This document shows, in pieces, positions 33,985 through 41,666 of a stretch of DNA of 41,666 nt. The DNA is from DATBMY01 sp036554605 (GTDB taxonomy: Bacteria; Acidobacteriota; Blastocatellia; UBA7656), in contig DATBMY010000539.1 of assembly GCA_036554605.1 (NCBI GenBank), positions 1 through 41,666 of the forward strand, read 5' to 3'. A program made the position numbers and the translations under genes. Every line of letters begins with the position of its first letter. Within the stretch, counting starts at the first letter, position 1. The notes beneath the pieces were generated by a model. That model did no database searches and was not told where the DNA came from. It saw nothing but the letters and a program-made list of their open reading frames with translations.

Positions 33985-35099
33985 TGATATACAAACAAAT
34001 GCTTATCTTAATTCTTCTCGCTTCGGCATTCGTCCCCCGGCAGGCCGACAGGGTCGACCAGTACATAGAAGCAGAGATGCAAAAGCGGCGCATTCCAGGT
34101 TTGGCGCTCGCCGTCATAAGGGACGGCAAGGTGATTAAAGAGAAGGCGTATGGGCTGGCAAGCGTCGAGCTGAACGTGCCAGCTTCAAAGGATACCATCT
34201 ACCAGATCGCCTCCAACACGAAGACCTTTACGGCGGCGGCCGTCATGCTGCTGGTAGAAGAGGGAAAGCTCTCGCTTGATGATAAGGTAACGCGATTGCT
34301 GCCGGGACTCCCCGGTGCATGGAATGATGTCAGCGTAAGGCATTGCCTGACGCACACGTCGGGATTGCCGGACCTGTTCAGCAGCCCTTGCGATTTCGAG
34401 CCGGTCGCGCCCACATGGAACGAGGCGATGAAGATACTTGCTTCACGCCCGCTTGTAAGCAAGCCCGGCGAGACGTGGAGCTACAACCAGACCGGCTACG
34501 TGCTGATCGGGATGATTATCGAAAAGATTACGGGCATGAAGTTCGAAGAGTATTTGCGCCAGCGCTTCTTTTTGCCGCTCGGCATGACCTCGACTCGCTT
34601 CGGCGATTACAAAGAGATCGTCGCGCGACGGGCTTCGGTTTATACAGCCCTCGAGATTTGCCGCGACGGGATCTTCAAGCTTTCGCGCGATAGGATCTAT
34701 AACGCGCAGCCGGAATATATCTACCCTGATTACATGGCGACGGCAGCGGGCATAAACAGCACGGCCGCGGACATGGCGAAATGGAGCCTGGCGCTTGATT
34801 CGGGGCGTGTGCTCAAGCAAAGCTCGCTTGAGCAAATGTGGACGGCGATAAAACTAAACGACGGCAAGCTCTTTCGATTCGGCGGCACGGCGGGCTTCGC
34901 GCTCGGCTGGCAGATAGATGAGCGGCCCGGCCACCGCTCTGCCGGCTTCAGCGGCGGCGGGTCTACGGCTTACGCCAAGTACCTCGATGATCGTATGACG
35001 GTCATTGTGCTGACAAACCTTCAAGGGTCGAACCCCGACTCTCTGGTCAAAGGAGTCGCGGCCCTGTATATCCCCGAGCTTGGCGCGGCCGAGAAATAA
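33981..35099 (+). CDS. Serine beta-lactamase-like hydrolase
   Basis: A 372-residue exported enzyme of the class C beta-lactamase/esterase/D-aminopeptidase family. The SxxK motif is SNTK (78-81), and the YxN-type motif is SYNQTGY, with Tyr168 followed by Asn-Gln rather than Ser-Asn, a common variant in non-lactamase members. GHRSAGFSGGGS provides the third-motif region. Activity could be on peptides, esters or beta-lactams; resistance should not be assumed. The start overlaps the SGNH gene by 4 nt. Confidence 0.85.
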   Translation: MMIYKQMLILILLASAFVPRQADRVDQYIEAEMQKRRIPGLALAVIRDGKVIKEKAYGLASVELNVPASKDTIYQIASNTKTFTAAAVMLLVEEGKLSLDDKVTRLLPGLPGAWNDVSVRHCLTHTSGLPDLFSSPCDFEPVAPTWNEAMKILASRPLVSKPGETWSYNQTGYVLIGMIIEKITGMKFEEYLRQRFFLPLGMTSTRFGDYKEIVARRASVYTALEICRDGIFKLSRDRIYNAQPEYIYPDYMATAAGINSTAADMAKWSLALDSGRVLKQSSLEQMWTAIKLNDGKLFRFGGTAGFALGWQIDERPGHRSAGFSGGGSTAYAKYLDDRMTVIVLTNLQGSNPDSLVKGVAALYIPELGAAEK

Positions 35100-35104
35100 C
35101 CGCG

Positions 35105-35587
35105 CTAGGACTGCGGCTTGAAGTAAAGCACAAGGCCCGCGCCGAGCGCCACGAGCAGAAAGCCTACGTAAAGCAGCGGGTTCGGCCTCGTGTGCGGCGG
35201 GTGCAGCAGCATCGAGAAGATCACGTTTACGACGGGCGCGCCGCCGAAGACCAGCGGCATGACATAGGTAGGGATGCCGCCGGTCTTGAAAGCATAGATG
35301 ATGCAGATTGCGCCGAGCGCGCCAAGCGCGCCGCCGATGGTCGCCCACGCGACCCCTCCGCCGCTAAACCCGCGAAGCTCTCCCTGTGCGCCGAGCACTG
35401 CAATGGGGACGAGAACGCCAATTAGAAAGTAGGCCACGCCGACGCATAGAAGCGAGCGGAAGGGGCTGCCGAGCATGACCTGGCCGCGATGCAAGGTCGG
35501 GCCGTAAAGCCCCCACGCGAGGGCCGCTCCAAGGGCGAACATTACCCACACCATACGATGTTTTGTCTCCTTTTGCGGTGACGTCAT
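35105..35587 (-). CDS. Small DMT/EamA-like membrane protein
   Basis: A 160-residue protein with five hydrophobic segments, such as VMFALGAALAWGLYGPTLHR, LLCVGVAYFLIGVLVPIAVL, GGALGALGAICIIYAF and LLYVGFLLVALGAGLVLY. It resembles half of an EamA/DMT-type transporter and probably works as a dimer. The frame opens with ATG at 35587; an ATG at 35554 has a distant AAAGGAG. It converges on the beta-lactamase-like gene with five nt between the stops. Substrate unknown. Confidence 0.65.
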   Translation of the reverse strand: MTSPQKETKHRMVWVMFALGAALAWGLYGPTLHRGQVMLGSPFRSLLCVGVAYFLIGVLVPIAVLGAQGELRGFSGGGVAWATIGGALGALGAICIIYAFKTGGIPTYVMPLVFGGAPVVNVIFSMLLHPPHTRPNPLLYVGFLLVALGAGLVLYFKPQS

Positions 35588-35606
35588 AGATTTAATGAGC
35601 CTTCAT

Positions 35607-35684
35607 CACAAAGACGGAAAGGAGAGAAGGGTTCACAAAGATAATAAGTCTGTTTGCCCTCTTTGTGTCCTTCCTGTCTTTGTG
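35607..35684. terminator. Inverted repeat downstream of the TonB receptor gene
   Basis: CACAAAGACGGAAAGGA (35607-35623) and TCCTTCCTGTCTTTGTG (35668-35684) pair over 15 of 17 positions, with a 44-nt loop that itself has CACAAAG/CTTTGTG. It lies just beyond the receptor stop at 35699, so a rho-independent or REP-like end is plausible. It may also lie in the promoter region of the small membrane protein. Confidence 0.45.
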
Positions 35685-35698
35685 GTTCGTTGAGCATC

Positions 35699-38600
35699 CT
35701 AAAAAGTAACGCGCAGTCCGAGCTGTATCTGCCTCGACGAGGTTGTAACGGTGCGAATCTGGCCGAAGGTCGGGAGCGGGTTTTCATTATCTGCCGCCCC
35801 GGAAAAGGCCAGCAAGCTCGGGTTGCCGAGGTTAGTCCGGTTGAAAAGGTTGAAGGCCTCAATGCGGAATTGAATATTGCCGCCCTCGCCCAGCCGCGAC
35901 CATCTCGTGTTCTTCACAAGCGACATGTCGAATACTCGGAGGTTCGGCCCGATCAGGGCTCCGCGCCCGAGATTGCCCAGAGTTCCCGCCTCCTGAAGCT
36001 GGAAGGCCGAAGGGTCGAACCACCCGTCCGGGTTGCCCGTGACCGCGTCCTTGTGCGTGCGGCCCGGCGCGAGGTTCGGCCGGTCGAGACCCAGCCCCGG
36101 CCCTATCGACGGGCTCCACAACGAGCGCGAGCGGTTGGTCGCGACGAATACGGTCAGCGGGTTGCCGCTGCGCATCTGCCCTATCCCGGAAAGCTGCCAG
36201 CCGTCGAGCAGCTTTCCGGCCGTGCCCTCGAGCCCCCTGGCAAAGGGTAGCTCCCAGGTGAAATTGACCACCCAGTTGTGCTTCGCGTGGAAATCGGCGA
36301 GCCCCTTGTTGTAATTGAGCCCGGGCAGCTCCGGCATAGCGTTGGTCGTCCCGTTCGTCGCGTCGGAAAAGAATGTCGAGGCCTGCGTCGTGTCGATGTT
36401 GCGCGAGAAGGTATATGAGGATTGAAACTCTACTCCGCGGCTCCACCGCTTGCGGATCTCGAATATGAGCGCGTTATACCAGGAGTTTCCGTCGCTGGTC
36501 TTCATCTCTATTGTCGAGAAGGCCGTATTCCGGCGCGGCGAGCCGGGCGGGAAGAACCACGTTCCGTCAGGGCGCCGCACTGCGGTCGCGAGATTCACGT
36601 CGCCGCTGCGGAGCAGATGAATCCCCCGCGCGCCAGCATACCCTACCGTCACCACGGTATCGAACCAGAGCTGGCGCTGGAGGCTCAGATTATACATGTG
36701 AACATAAGGGTTCTTCAGATTAAACTGCACCGGCCTTATCGAGTTGCCTATGCCGCGCTCGAAGGGAGGGACCGGGAAGGTCGGGTTCGGTATGATGACG
36801 CGCGGGGTCGCGGGCGGGTTCGTAACCGTCACGATCAGGTTCTGATGGTTATTTGTGTTGAAGTACAGCCCGTACCCGCCGCGCAGGCTCGTCCGCCCGT
36901 CGCCCGCTATGTCCCACGCGAAGCCTACGCGCGGCGAGATGTTGTTCGACGTGGGGTTCTCGTATAGCTGGCCCACGGTCGGCGCGGAATCGTCTATGTT
37001 GGGCAGCGCCGAGTCCCGCCCGTATATGTCTATGGGCAGCGTGGCATACTCGTACCTGAGCCCTAGGTTGAGCGTCAGGCGCGGGCTGACCCGAAAATCG
37101 TCCTGCACGTAGAGGCCGAAGAGCGTGAACCGCCAGTAGCGGTCGAGCGCCCCCTCGGGCGTCAGGCCCAGAAAGCGCACCGGGCGGTTTTCAAGAAAAT
37201 TGCGCAGCGTGGTGAAGGTGAATATGCCGAGCCCGAACGTCGGGTTAAACATGTTGTTCTGGTAGTGCTCGACGAGCCCGCCAAACTTCAACAGGTGACG
37301 CCCGCGCGTGTGAACGACGCTCGGCTCAAGGCTCCAGACGTTCTGAACGAGGTTGACGTTTACCGAGGTCTGGGGACCGAAGCGGCCCGGTATGCCGGCG
37401 ATGTCGATGCCGCCGATCATGTCGCGCCCCGGCACGAACGGGGTGAGCGGCTCGGAGACGTTCGACTCGACGTCCTGGCCGACGTTGGTGCGGCTGAAGC
37501 CGCCGCGCAGCGCCATCACCGTTCGCTCCGAATATACGAATGTATGCTGGGCGGTGAAGAACTGGTTGCGCGACAGAAACGACCTGGGAAACTGCGGGAA
37601 GTCGGTGGGGAGCCGCTGCTCGGCGTCGTCGAAGGTGTAGCGCCCGAAGAGCTGGTTGCGGGCCCCGAAGCTGTGGTCGATGCGCGCCTGAAGAAAGTCT
37701 TCGTCAATCGTCTGATTGAAGCCGAAGACGAAGGGCGCGAAGGGCGCCTGGCCGCGCCGGGCGGGGCGATTGGCGCGCGGAAACTCTTCGAGGTAAGGCC
37801 GGATGATCGGATTGATTGCGACGCTTATCGTGCCTCCGGCCGGGCCGGGCAGTATGCCGCGCCTCGCGTTATCGTCGGGGACGAACGTCGAGATTGTCCG
37901 GCCCAGCCGCTCGCGCAACGCCTCGTAGCCGAAAAAGTAAAACGTCTGATCTCTCTTTACCGGGCCGCCTATGCTCCCGCCGAACTGGTTCCGCTTGAAC
38001 TCGGGCTTTGCATCGTCAATGAATCTCCTCGCGTCGAAATTGTCGTTGCGGTGGAACTCATACAAGCTGCCGTGAACGGAGTTCGTGCCCGATTTCGAGA
38101 GCGCAGTTATCTGGCCGCCCGAGTTGCGCCCGTATTCGGCGCTGTATGAATTGGCCTGCACGCGAAACTCGCGAATAGTCTCGACTCCTAGAGAGGTGCT
38201 CGCGGCGCTGCCCGCGGGCCCGTTCGTGAAATCGTTTTGAAGCGTCCCATCGATCAGGTAGACGTTAGAGCGTGGGTCCTGCCCGTTGATGCTCATCCCG
38301 AGCCCGTGCGCCACGACCGACCCGCCGTCGCGGTGCGGGTAGGCGACCACGCCCGGCTGCAACAGCGCGAGGTCGGTGTAGTTGCGGCCGTTCAAGGGCA
38401 GCTCTCTGATGGTCCGCTCGCCTACAAGATAGCTAAGCTCGGGCGTCGACGTGTTGACGAGCGGCGCGCCTGCTTCTATATCAAGCTCATTCGTTACCGC
38501 GCCCACTTCGAGCGTTATGTCGACGACCGCCGTCTCGCCCAGTGTCAGCAGGATGGGCCTGCGCGTCCAGGTGCGGAAGCCCGTCATCTCGGCTTTTATC

Positions 38601-38878
38601 TCGTAGCGTCCCACGCGCATCTCGGCGAACGTGTAGCGGCCCTGATCGTCGGTCGTGGCCGAGCGCGTAAAGTTTGTCTCAAGGTCTCGGGCCGAGACCT
38701 GCGCCCCCGAGATTATCCCGCCTTCCTGGTCTTGAATGATTCCGGTTATGGTGCTCGCCGTCTGCGCGAGAGCGGCCGGGGCGGCCGCCTGCGCGAGCAG
38801 GCAAAAAACGAGACAGGCAAGTCCGACGGGTTTTAGCGCAGAGTAGAAGCAACTTAAAAAGAAAAAGATAAAACGCAT
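35699..38878 (-). CDS. Oar-type TonB-dependent receptor with carboxypeptidase-regulatory domain
   Basis: About 1059 residues. A signal peptide (residues 1-39, LACLVFCLLAQAAAPAALAQ) is followed by a carboxypeptidase-regulatory-like beta-sandwich (about 40-120: TASTITGIIQDQEGGIISGA, GRYTFAEMRVGRYEIKAEM), a plug (ELPLNGRNYTDLALLQPGV, about 150-330) and a large outer-membrane barrel ending in LGLRVTF with the C-terminal Phe. These Oar-like proteins are expanded in Acidobacteriota and likely take up large substrates or oligosaccharides. The ATG at 38878 is chosen because it begins the signal peptide; the frame is open 60 codons further upstream without a signal. No sugar-utilisation genes are adjacent. 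Confidence 0.87.
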   Translation of the reverse strand: MRFIFFFLSCFYSALKPVGLACLVFCLLAQAAAPAALAQTASTITGIIQDQEGGIISGAQVSARDLETNFTRSATTDDQGRYTFAEMRVGRYEIKAEMTGFRTWTRRPILLTLGETAVVDITLEVGAVTNELDIEAGAPLVNTSTPELSYLVGERTIRELPLNGRNYTDLALLQPGVVAYPHRDGGSVVAHGLGMSINGQDPRSNVYLIDGTLQNDFTNGPAGSAASTSLGVETIREFRVQANSYSAEYGRNSGGQITALSKSGTNSVHGSLYEFHRNDNFDARRFIDDAKPEFKRNQFGGSIGGPVKRDQTFYFFGYEALRERLGRTISTFVPDDNARRGILPGPAGGTISVAINPIIRPYLEEFPRANRPARRGQAPFAPFVFGFNQTIDEDFLQARIDHSFGARNQLFGRYTFDDAEQRLPTDFPQFPRSFLSRNQFFTAQHTFVYSERTVMALRGGFSRTNVGQDVESNVSEPLTPFVPGRDMIGGIDIAGIPGRFGPQTSVNVNLVQNVWSLEPSVVHTRGRHLLKFGGLVEHYQNNMFNPTFGLGIFTFTTLRNFLENRPVRFLGLTPEGALDRYWRFTLFGLYVQDDFRVSPRLTLNLGLRYEYATLPIDIYGRDSALPNIDDSAPTVGQLYENPTSNNISPRVGFAWDIAGDGRTSLRGGYGLYFNTNNHQNLIVTVTNPPATPRVIIPNPTFPVPPFERGIGNSIRPVQFNLKNPYVHMYNLSLQRQLWFDTVVTVGYAGARGIHLLRSGDVNLATAVRRPDGTWFFPPGSPRRNTAFSTIEMKTSDGNSWYNALIFEIRKRWSRGVEFQSSYTFSRNIDTTQASTFFSDATNGTTNAMPELPGLNYNKGLADFHAKHNWVVNFTWELPFARGLEGTAGKLLDGWQLSGIGQMRSGNPLTVFVATNRSRSLWSPSIGPGLGLDRPNLAPGRTHKDAVTGNPDGWFDPSAFQLQEAGTLGNLGRGALIGPNLRVFDMSLVKNTRWSRLGEGGNIQFRIEAFNLFNRTNLGNPSLLAFSGAADNENPLPTFGQIRTVTTSSRQIQLGLRVTF

Positions 38879-39085
38879 AATGTAGAGAGATTCCTTCCCC
38901 TTGTCGTAAGCCGGGCACATTGTCTCAAGAATTCTAGCAATGGCCTGTGGTCTGTTGCAATTTATCAAACCACTATGCGATAGTACGCTGGCCCTGATGA
39001 ACCGGTTGCAGCAGAAAAGCGCTAGAGATAAGAGGCGGTATAGGATCATATAATTCAAAGTTTCATTCAGGTGGTTGAGAAGGTA

Positions 39086-39722
39086 GGCCCGAAGGGCCGC
39101 AAGCCATTAGCCGCGACCGTAAGGTCGTGGTTGTATAGGCAGAATGATCGAAGGCCCGCAAGGGCCGGCACCTAAATTAAGATGGCAGGCAATCAGATTA
39201 GTTTATTGATCCACTTTATATGGAGCACGGTGGGTCGCGAGCCATGGATTGACCCTGAATGGAAAGACCGCCTTTTTTCTTACATAGGCGGGGTGCTCCA
39301 GAATAAGAATGCAAAACTCCTTTGTGCCGGTGGGATGCCTGATCATATTCATCTTTATGTCTCTCTTCCTTCTACAACTACTCTTGCTGAAATCGTGAAT
39401 GCTATGAAAGCTAATTCGTCAAGGTGGGTGCATGATAGTTTTCCCGAAAGAAGGGAGTTTGCCTGGCAAAAAGGCTACGGGGCATTCAGCATCAGCAAAT
39501 CAATCGAAACGCGATTGATCGAATACATGAAGAACCAGCAAGAGCATCATCGGCGCCGCAGCTTTAAAGAAGAGTTTTTGAAATTGTTAGATAGACATGG
39601 TGTTGAATACAACGAACAATATTTATGGGACTGATCTGCCGCGCCTACGGCGCTCATTATTGTAATGATGTTGCTGACCACGACCTTACGGTCGCGGCTA
39701 ATGGCTCGCGCCGCTTCGCGGC
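39086..39722. mobile_element. REP-flanked transposase element with 30-bp inverted repeat
   Basis: A 30-bp perfect inverted repeat (39102-39131 and 39677-39706) frames the transposase gene. Small GC hairpins with 3-4 nt loops lie on both sides: GGCCCGAAGGGCC (39086-39098), CGACCGTAAGGTCG (39114-39127), GGCCCGCAAGGGCC (39153-39166), GCGCCTACGGCGC (39641-39653) and GCCGCTTCGCGGC (39710-39722). This is the layout of a RAYT gene with paired REP units. No target-site duplication is visible; IS200/IS605-type elements do not make one. Confidence 0.72.
39182..39634 (+). CDS. IS200/IS605-type Y1 transposase (REP-associated, RAYT)
   Basis: A 150-residue HUH single-strand transposase. The metal-binding motif is PDHIHLYV (His55, His57) and the catalytic Tyr is Tyr115 in RLIEYMKNQQEHH. 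Length is typical for TnpA. The ATG at 39182 follows the left hairpins directly. No TnpB or accessory gene accompanies it. RAYT proteins act on neighbouring REP hairpins; here those are on both sides. Active residues look intact, so it may be functional. Confidence 0.88.
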   Translation: MAGNQISLLIHFIWSTVGREPWIDPEWKDRLFSYIGGVLQNKNAKLLCAGGMPDHIHLYVSLPSTTTLAEIVNAMKANSSRWVHDSFPERREFAWQKGYGAFSISKSIETRLIEYMKNQQEHHRRRSFKEEFLKLLDRHGVEYNEQYLWD

Positions 39723-39795
39723 TCCGGGATTCTAAATCCTGAGGTTGTACTTAGCCAGAGCCGTGTTATGTGAAAGCTGTCGTGGATTATCGAAA

Positions 39796-40065
39796 ATGAA
39801 GAATATTCTCTTTATCATCGCGGTTATTGCGCTTTTTGCCCTGCACCAGGACATATGGTTCTGGCGCACGGCTCAACCGCTCGTGCTCGGCTTTCTGCCC
39901 GTCGGCCTCTTTTATCACGCCTGCTTTACGGTGGCGGCCTCGCTTCTGCTTGCGATGCTGGTGAAATATGCGTGGCCCGCGCACCTTGAAGAAGAGATCG
40001 ATCACAGCTTCAGCTCGCAAAGTGCCAGCGGCAATCAAATGTTTGAGGAGGACGGGGCAAGTTGA
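39796..40065 (+). CDS. DUF3311 small membrane subunit
   Basis: An 89-residue protein with two membrane helices (NILFIIAVIALFALHQDI and GLFYHACFTVAASLLLAML) and a polar tail. It resembles DUF3311 proteins that sit next to sodium:solute symporters, as here; its stop overlaps the symporter start by four nt. The ATG at 39796 is preferred over a longer frame from 39745, which lacks a helix start. Role: probable small subunit or assembly partner. Confidence 0.75.
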   Translation: MKNILFIIAVIALFALHQDIWFWRTAQPLVLGFLPVGLFYHACFTVAASLLLAMLVKYAWPAHLEEEIDHSFSSQSASGNQMFEEDGAS

Positions 40066-41666
40066 TCCCGGCGCTATTTGTATTCGCCTACCTTGGCGTA
40101 GTGCTCTATGTCGGAATATTCGCTTTCCGCAGGACGACCGCGCGCGAGCAGACGGAAGATTACTTTCTGGCAAATCGCTCGCTCGGCCCTTACGTCTTCT
40201 TGCTCTCGCTATTCGGCGCAAACATGACGGCCTTTGCCATCCTCGGCTCCTCCGGGCACGCCTTCAACAACGGCATCGTGACCTTCGGGCTTATGGCAAG
40301 CTCGTCGGCACTCGTCATACCGCTGACGCTCTTTTTTATAGGGACGCGAGTCTGGGCGCTTGGAAAAAAACTCGGCTTCATCACGCCCGTGCAGATGTTT
40401 CGAGACCGCTGGGAATGCGGTCACATAGGCACGGTTATATTCATCGCCCAGGCGGCGCTGCTCGTCCCTTACATCATCATCGGCGTGATGGGCGGGGGGA
40501 CGGCGCTGAGCGCGATCAGCGGCGGCTTTATTCCCTACTGGCTGGGCGGCGCGCTAGTCGCCTTCGTCGTGATGTGCTACGTATTCTTTGGCGGCATGCG
40601 GGGCACGGCCTGGGTCAACGCGCTGCAAACGACCCTCTTCTTATCTTTTGGCGCCGTCGCGCTCGTCGTCATCGGCGCAGGGATGGGCGGCTTCAGCCAG
40701 TCGGTAGAAATGATGCTCGCTTCTCCCTCAACCTCGCCGCTGCTCACGCGCGAGCGCATATCGCCGGAGTTTTTCTTCAGCTACATGTTCATACCGCTAT
40801 CCTCGATAGCCTTTCCTCACATAACCATCTTCTGCCTTACGGCGCGCAAGATGGGCCAGTTTAAAAAGACGGTGATCTTTTACCCGCTCTGCATACTGGT
40901 GCTGTGGCTGCCCTGCGTCTTTCTGGGCGTGATCGCCAACCGCGCCTCGGATGTTCCTGCCATAGAGCAGAAGATCGAAGCGCGCCGCGCGCTCGCCGTC
41001 GAAGGGCCGCGCCTTACACCCGGCGAGCAGAACGCGCTGCGCCAGAAGATGGCCGGCGATGACGTGTTGCTGCTTCTGCTCGAACGCTACGCGCCGCTCT
41101 GGCTCGCCGGGTTGCTCGGCGCGGGGATAATGGCGGCAGTGATGGCGAGCGATTCGCAGATACTCGCGCTGTCGACTATGTTCACCGAGGACGTATTCGC
41201 GTTTTACGGAGGCAAGCGCAGATTTGGCGAGGCGGCCCAGGTCCACACCGGCCGCCTCTTCATCATACTGATCACGCTCGCCGCATACTTGATCGCCCTT
41301 CGCGCGCCGCAGGCGATCTTCGATCTTGCGGTGCAGTACGCCTTTTCGGGCTTTGCGGCGCTCTCGCCCCTGCTGGTCGCGGCGCTGTTCTGGAAAAGAA
41401 GCACGCGCTGGGGCGCGCTCGCCAGCACCCTCTGGACTATCTTTGCGGTCGCCGCGGTCGCGCTCTTTCAAGCCGCCGTCGCCGCGCCCGCGCCGGGGCC
41501 GCCCGTTGTCGTCTGGCAGTTTGGAGGATTTGACGCGCTCGCGCGCACCGCGGGCGGCACGGCTGTTTTCGGCTTTATGCCCGTAGTACCGATGACTATA
41601 ATCTCGGCGCTGCTCATGGTCGTTGTATCGCTGATGACCCGCGGGCCGAGCCAGCAGACTATCAAT
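40062..41666 (+). CDS. Sodium:solute symporter (SSS family), incomplete at window edge
   Basis: The frame runs from the TTG at 40062 to the window edge (535 codons) without a stop. GAGGAG lies about 13 nt upstream and TTGA overlaps the DUF3311 stop. The product has at least 11 hydrophobic segments; EDYFLANRSLGPYVFLLSLF (about residues 33-52) and GAGIMAAVMASDSQILALST are SSS-family landmarks. Between helices it carries a cytoplasmic loop of about 50 residues with EQKIEARRALAVEG. Substrate is likely an organic anion, sugar or amino acid; not resolvable here. The C-terminal end is missing. Confidence 0.85.
   Translation, partial: MIPALFVFAYLGVVLYVGIFAFRRTTAREQTEDYFLANRSLGPYVFLLSLFGANMTAFAILGSSGHAFNNGIVTFGLMASSSALVIPLTLFFIGTRVWALGKKLGFITPVQMFRDRWECGHIGTVIFIAQAALLVPYIIIGVMGGGTALSAISGGFIPYWLGGALVAFVVMCYVFFGGMRGTAWVNALQTTLFLSFGAVALVVIGAGMGGFSQSVEMMLASPSTSPLLTRERISPEFFFSYMFIPLSSIAFPHITIFCLTARKMGQFKKTVIFYPLCILVLWLPCVFLGVIANRASDVPAIEQKIEARRALAVEGPRLTPGEQNALRQKMAGDDVLLLLLERYAPLWLAGLLGAGIMAAVMASDSQILALSTMFTEDVFAFYGGKRRFGEAAQVHTGRLFIILITLAAYLIALRAPQAIFDLAVQYAFSGFAALSPLLVAALFWKRSTRWGALASTLWTIFAVAAVALFQAAVAAPAPGPPVVVWQFGGFDALARTAGGTAVFGFMPVVPMTIISALLMVVVSLMTRGPSQQTIN

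Noticed and set aside
33981..35099. A beta-lactam resistance gene.
   Set aside because: The family is broad (esterases, peptidases) and the YNQ variant of the second motif is common in non-lactamases; nothing shows resistance.
37265..38149. A 294-codon plus-strand frame opposite the TonB receptor.
   Set aside because: It has no family resemblance, and its composition is that expected from the antisense of a high-GC coding strand.
38879..39058. The 60-codon upstream extension of the TonB receptor frame.
   Set aside because: The signal peptide starts at 38878 and the extension has no homology; it is probably leader and promoter.

Overview
The window is GC-rich, densely packed chromosomal DNA. 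A large Oar-type TonB-dependent receptor with a carboxypeptidase-regulatory N-terminus, tandem secreted PQQ-like propellers, a MacB-type permease, an SSS symporter paired with a DUF3311 subunit and many GTG/TTG starts suggest an Acidobacteriota member, perhaps Blastocatellia. This is inferred from gene content; there is no rRNA or other marker to settle it.

The left part (1-10100) carries small stress, redox and envelope genes: a c-type cytochrome, a DUF4126 protein, a Tyr/Arg-rich small protein behind two CRP-like sites, a four-CxxC zinc protein overlapping a GCS2-CBS fusion, an O-antigen-ligase-like membrane protein with TPRs, a small secreted protein, a TetR regulator whose probable operator recurs before the next gene (a TPR protein), and a hemerythrin.

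The centre (10257-18293) is the most interesting part: an RNA-repair and RNA-surveillance locus. rtcR (plus strand) faces a minus-strand unit reading rsr (Ro60/TROVE), three tandem noncoding RNAs, rtcB, two small genes, a retropepsin-like protease and rtcA. A good sigma-54 -24/-12 element lies upstream of rsr. The 354-nt rsr-rtcB gap folds by eye into three consecutive Y-RNA-like units, each with a two-part Ro60-binding stem. One is a 66-nt plain hairpin, one carries a T-arm, an acceptor-like hairpin and an extra arm, and one is a circularly permuted tRNA mimic with T-arm, closed acceptor stem and D-arm. RtcB is split by a 325-residue HNH intein placed exactly at its metal-binding cysteine, so no active ligase can form before splicing.

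After rtcR come a secreted propeller-DUF885-like peptidase fusion, a carboxylate activation/reduction pair resembling EhpF/EhpG, a GT4 glycosyltransferase, a MacB/LolD-type ABC ATPase plus 1130-aa permease, three tandem PQQ-like propeller proteins, and a run of a small phosphatase-like protein, an SGNH lipoprotein and a serine beta-lactamase-like hydrolase. On the minus strand lie a small DMT-type membrane protein and the TonB-dependent receptor. The right end has a REP-associated transposase framed by a 30-bp inverted repeat and hairpins, then DUF3311 and an SSS symporter that runs off the window.

In the central locus, RtcR probably senses RNA-damage products and activates sigma-54 transcription; Rsr with its Y RNAs handles structured or damaged RNA, RtcB ligates 2',3'-cyclic-phosphate ends and RtcA makes such ends. 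Several intergenic inverted-repeat families (23072-23200, 31244-31355, 24485-24555) mark the right half.
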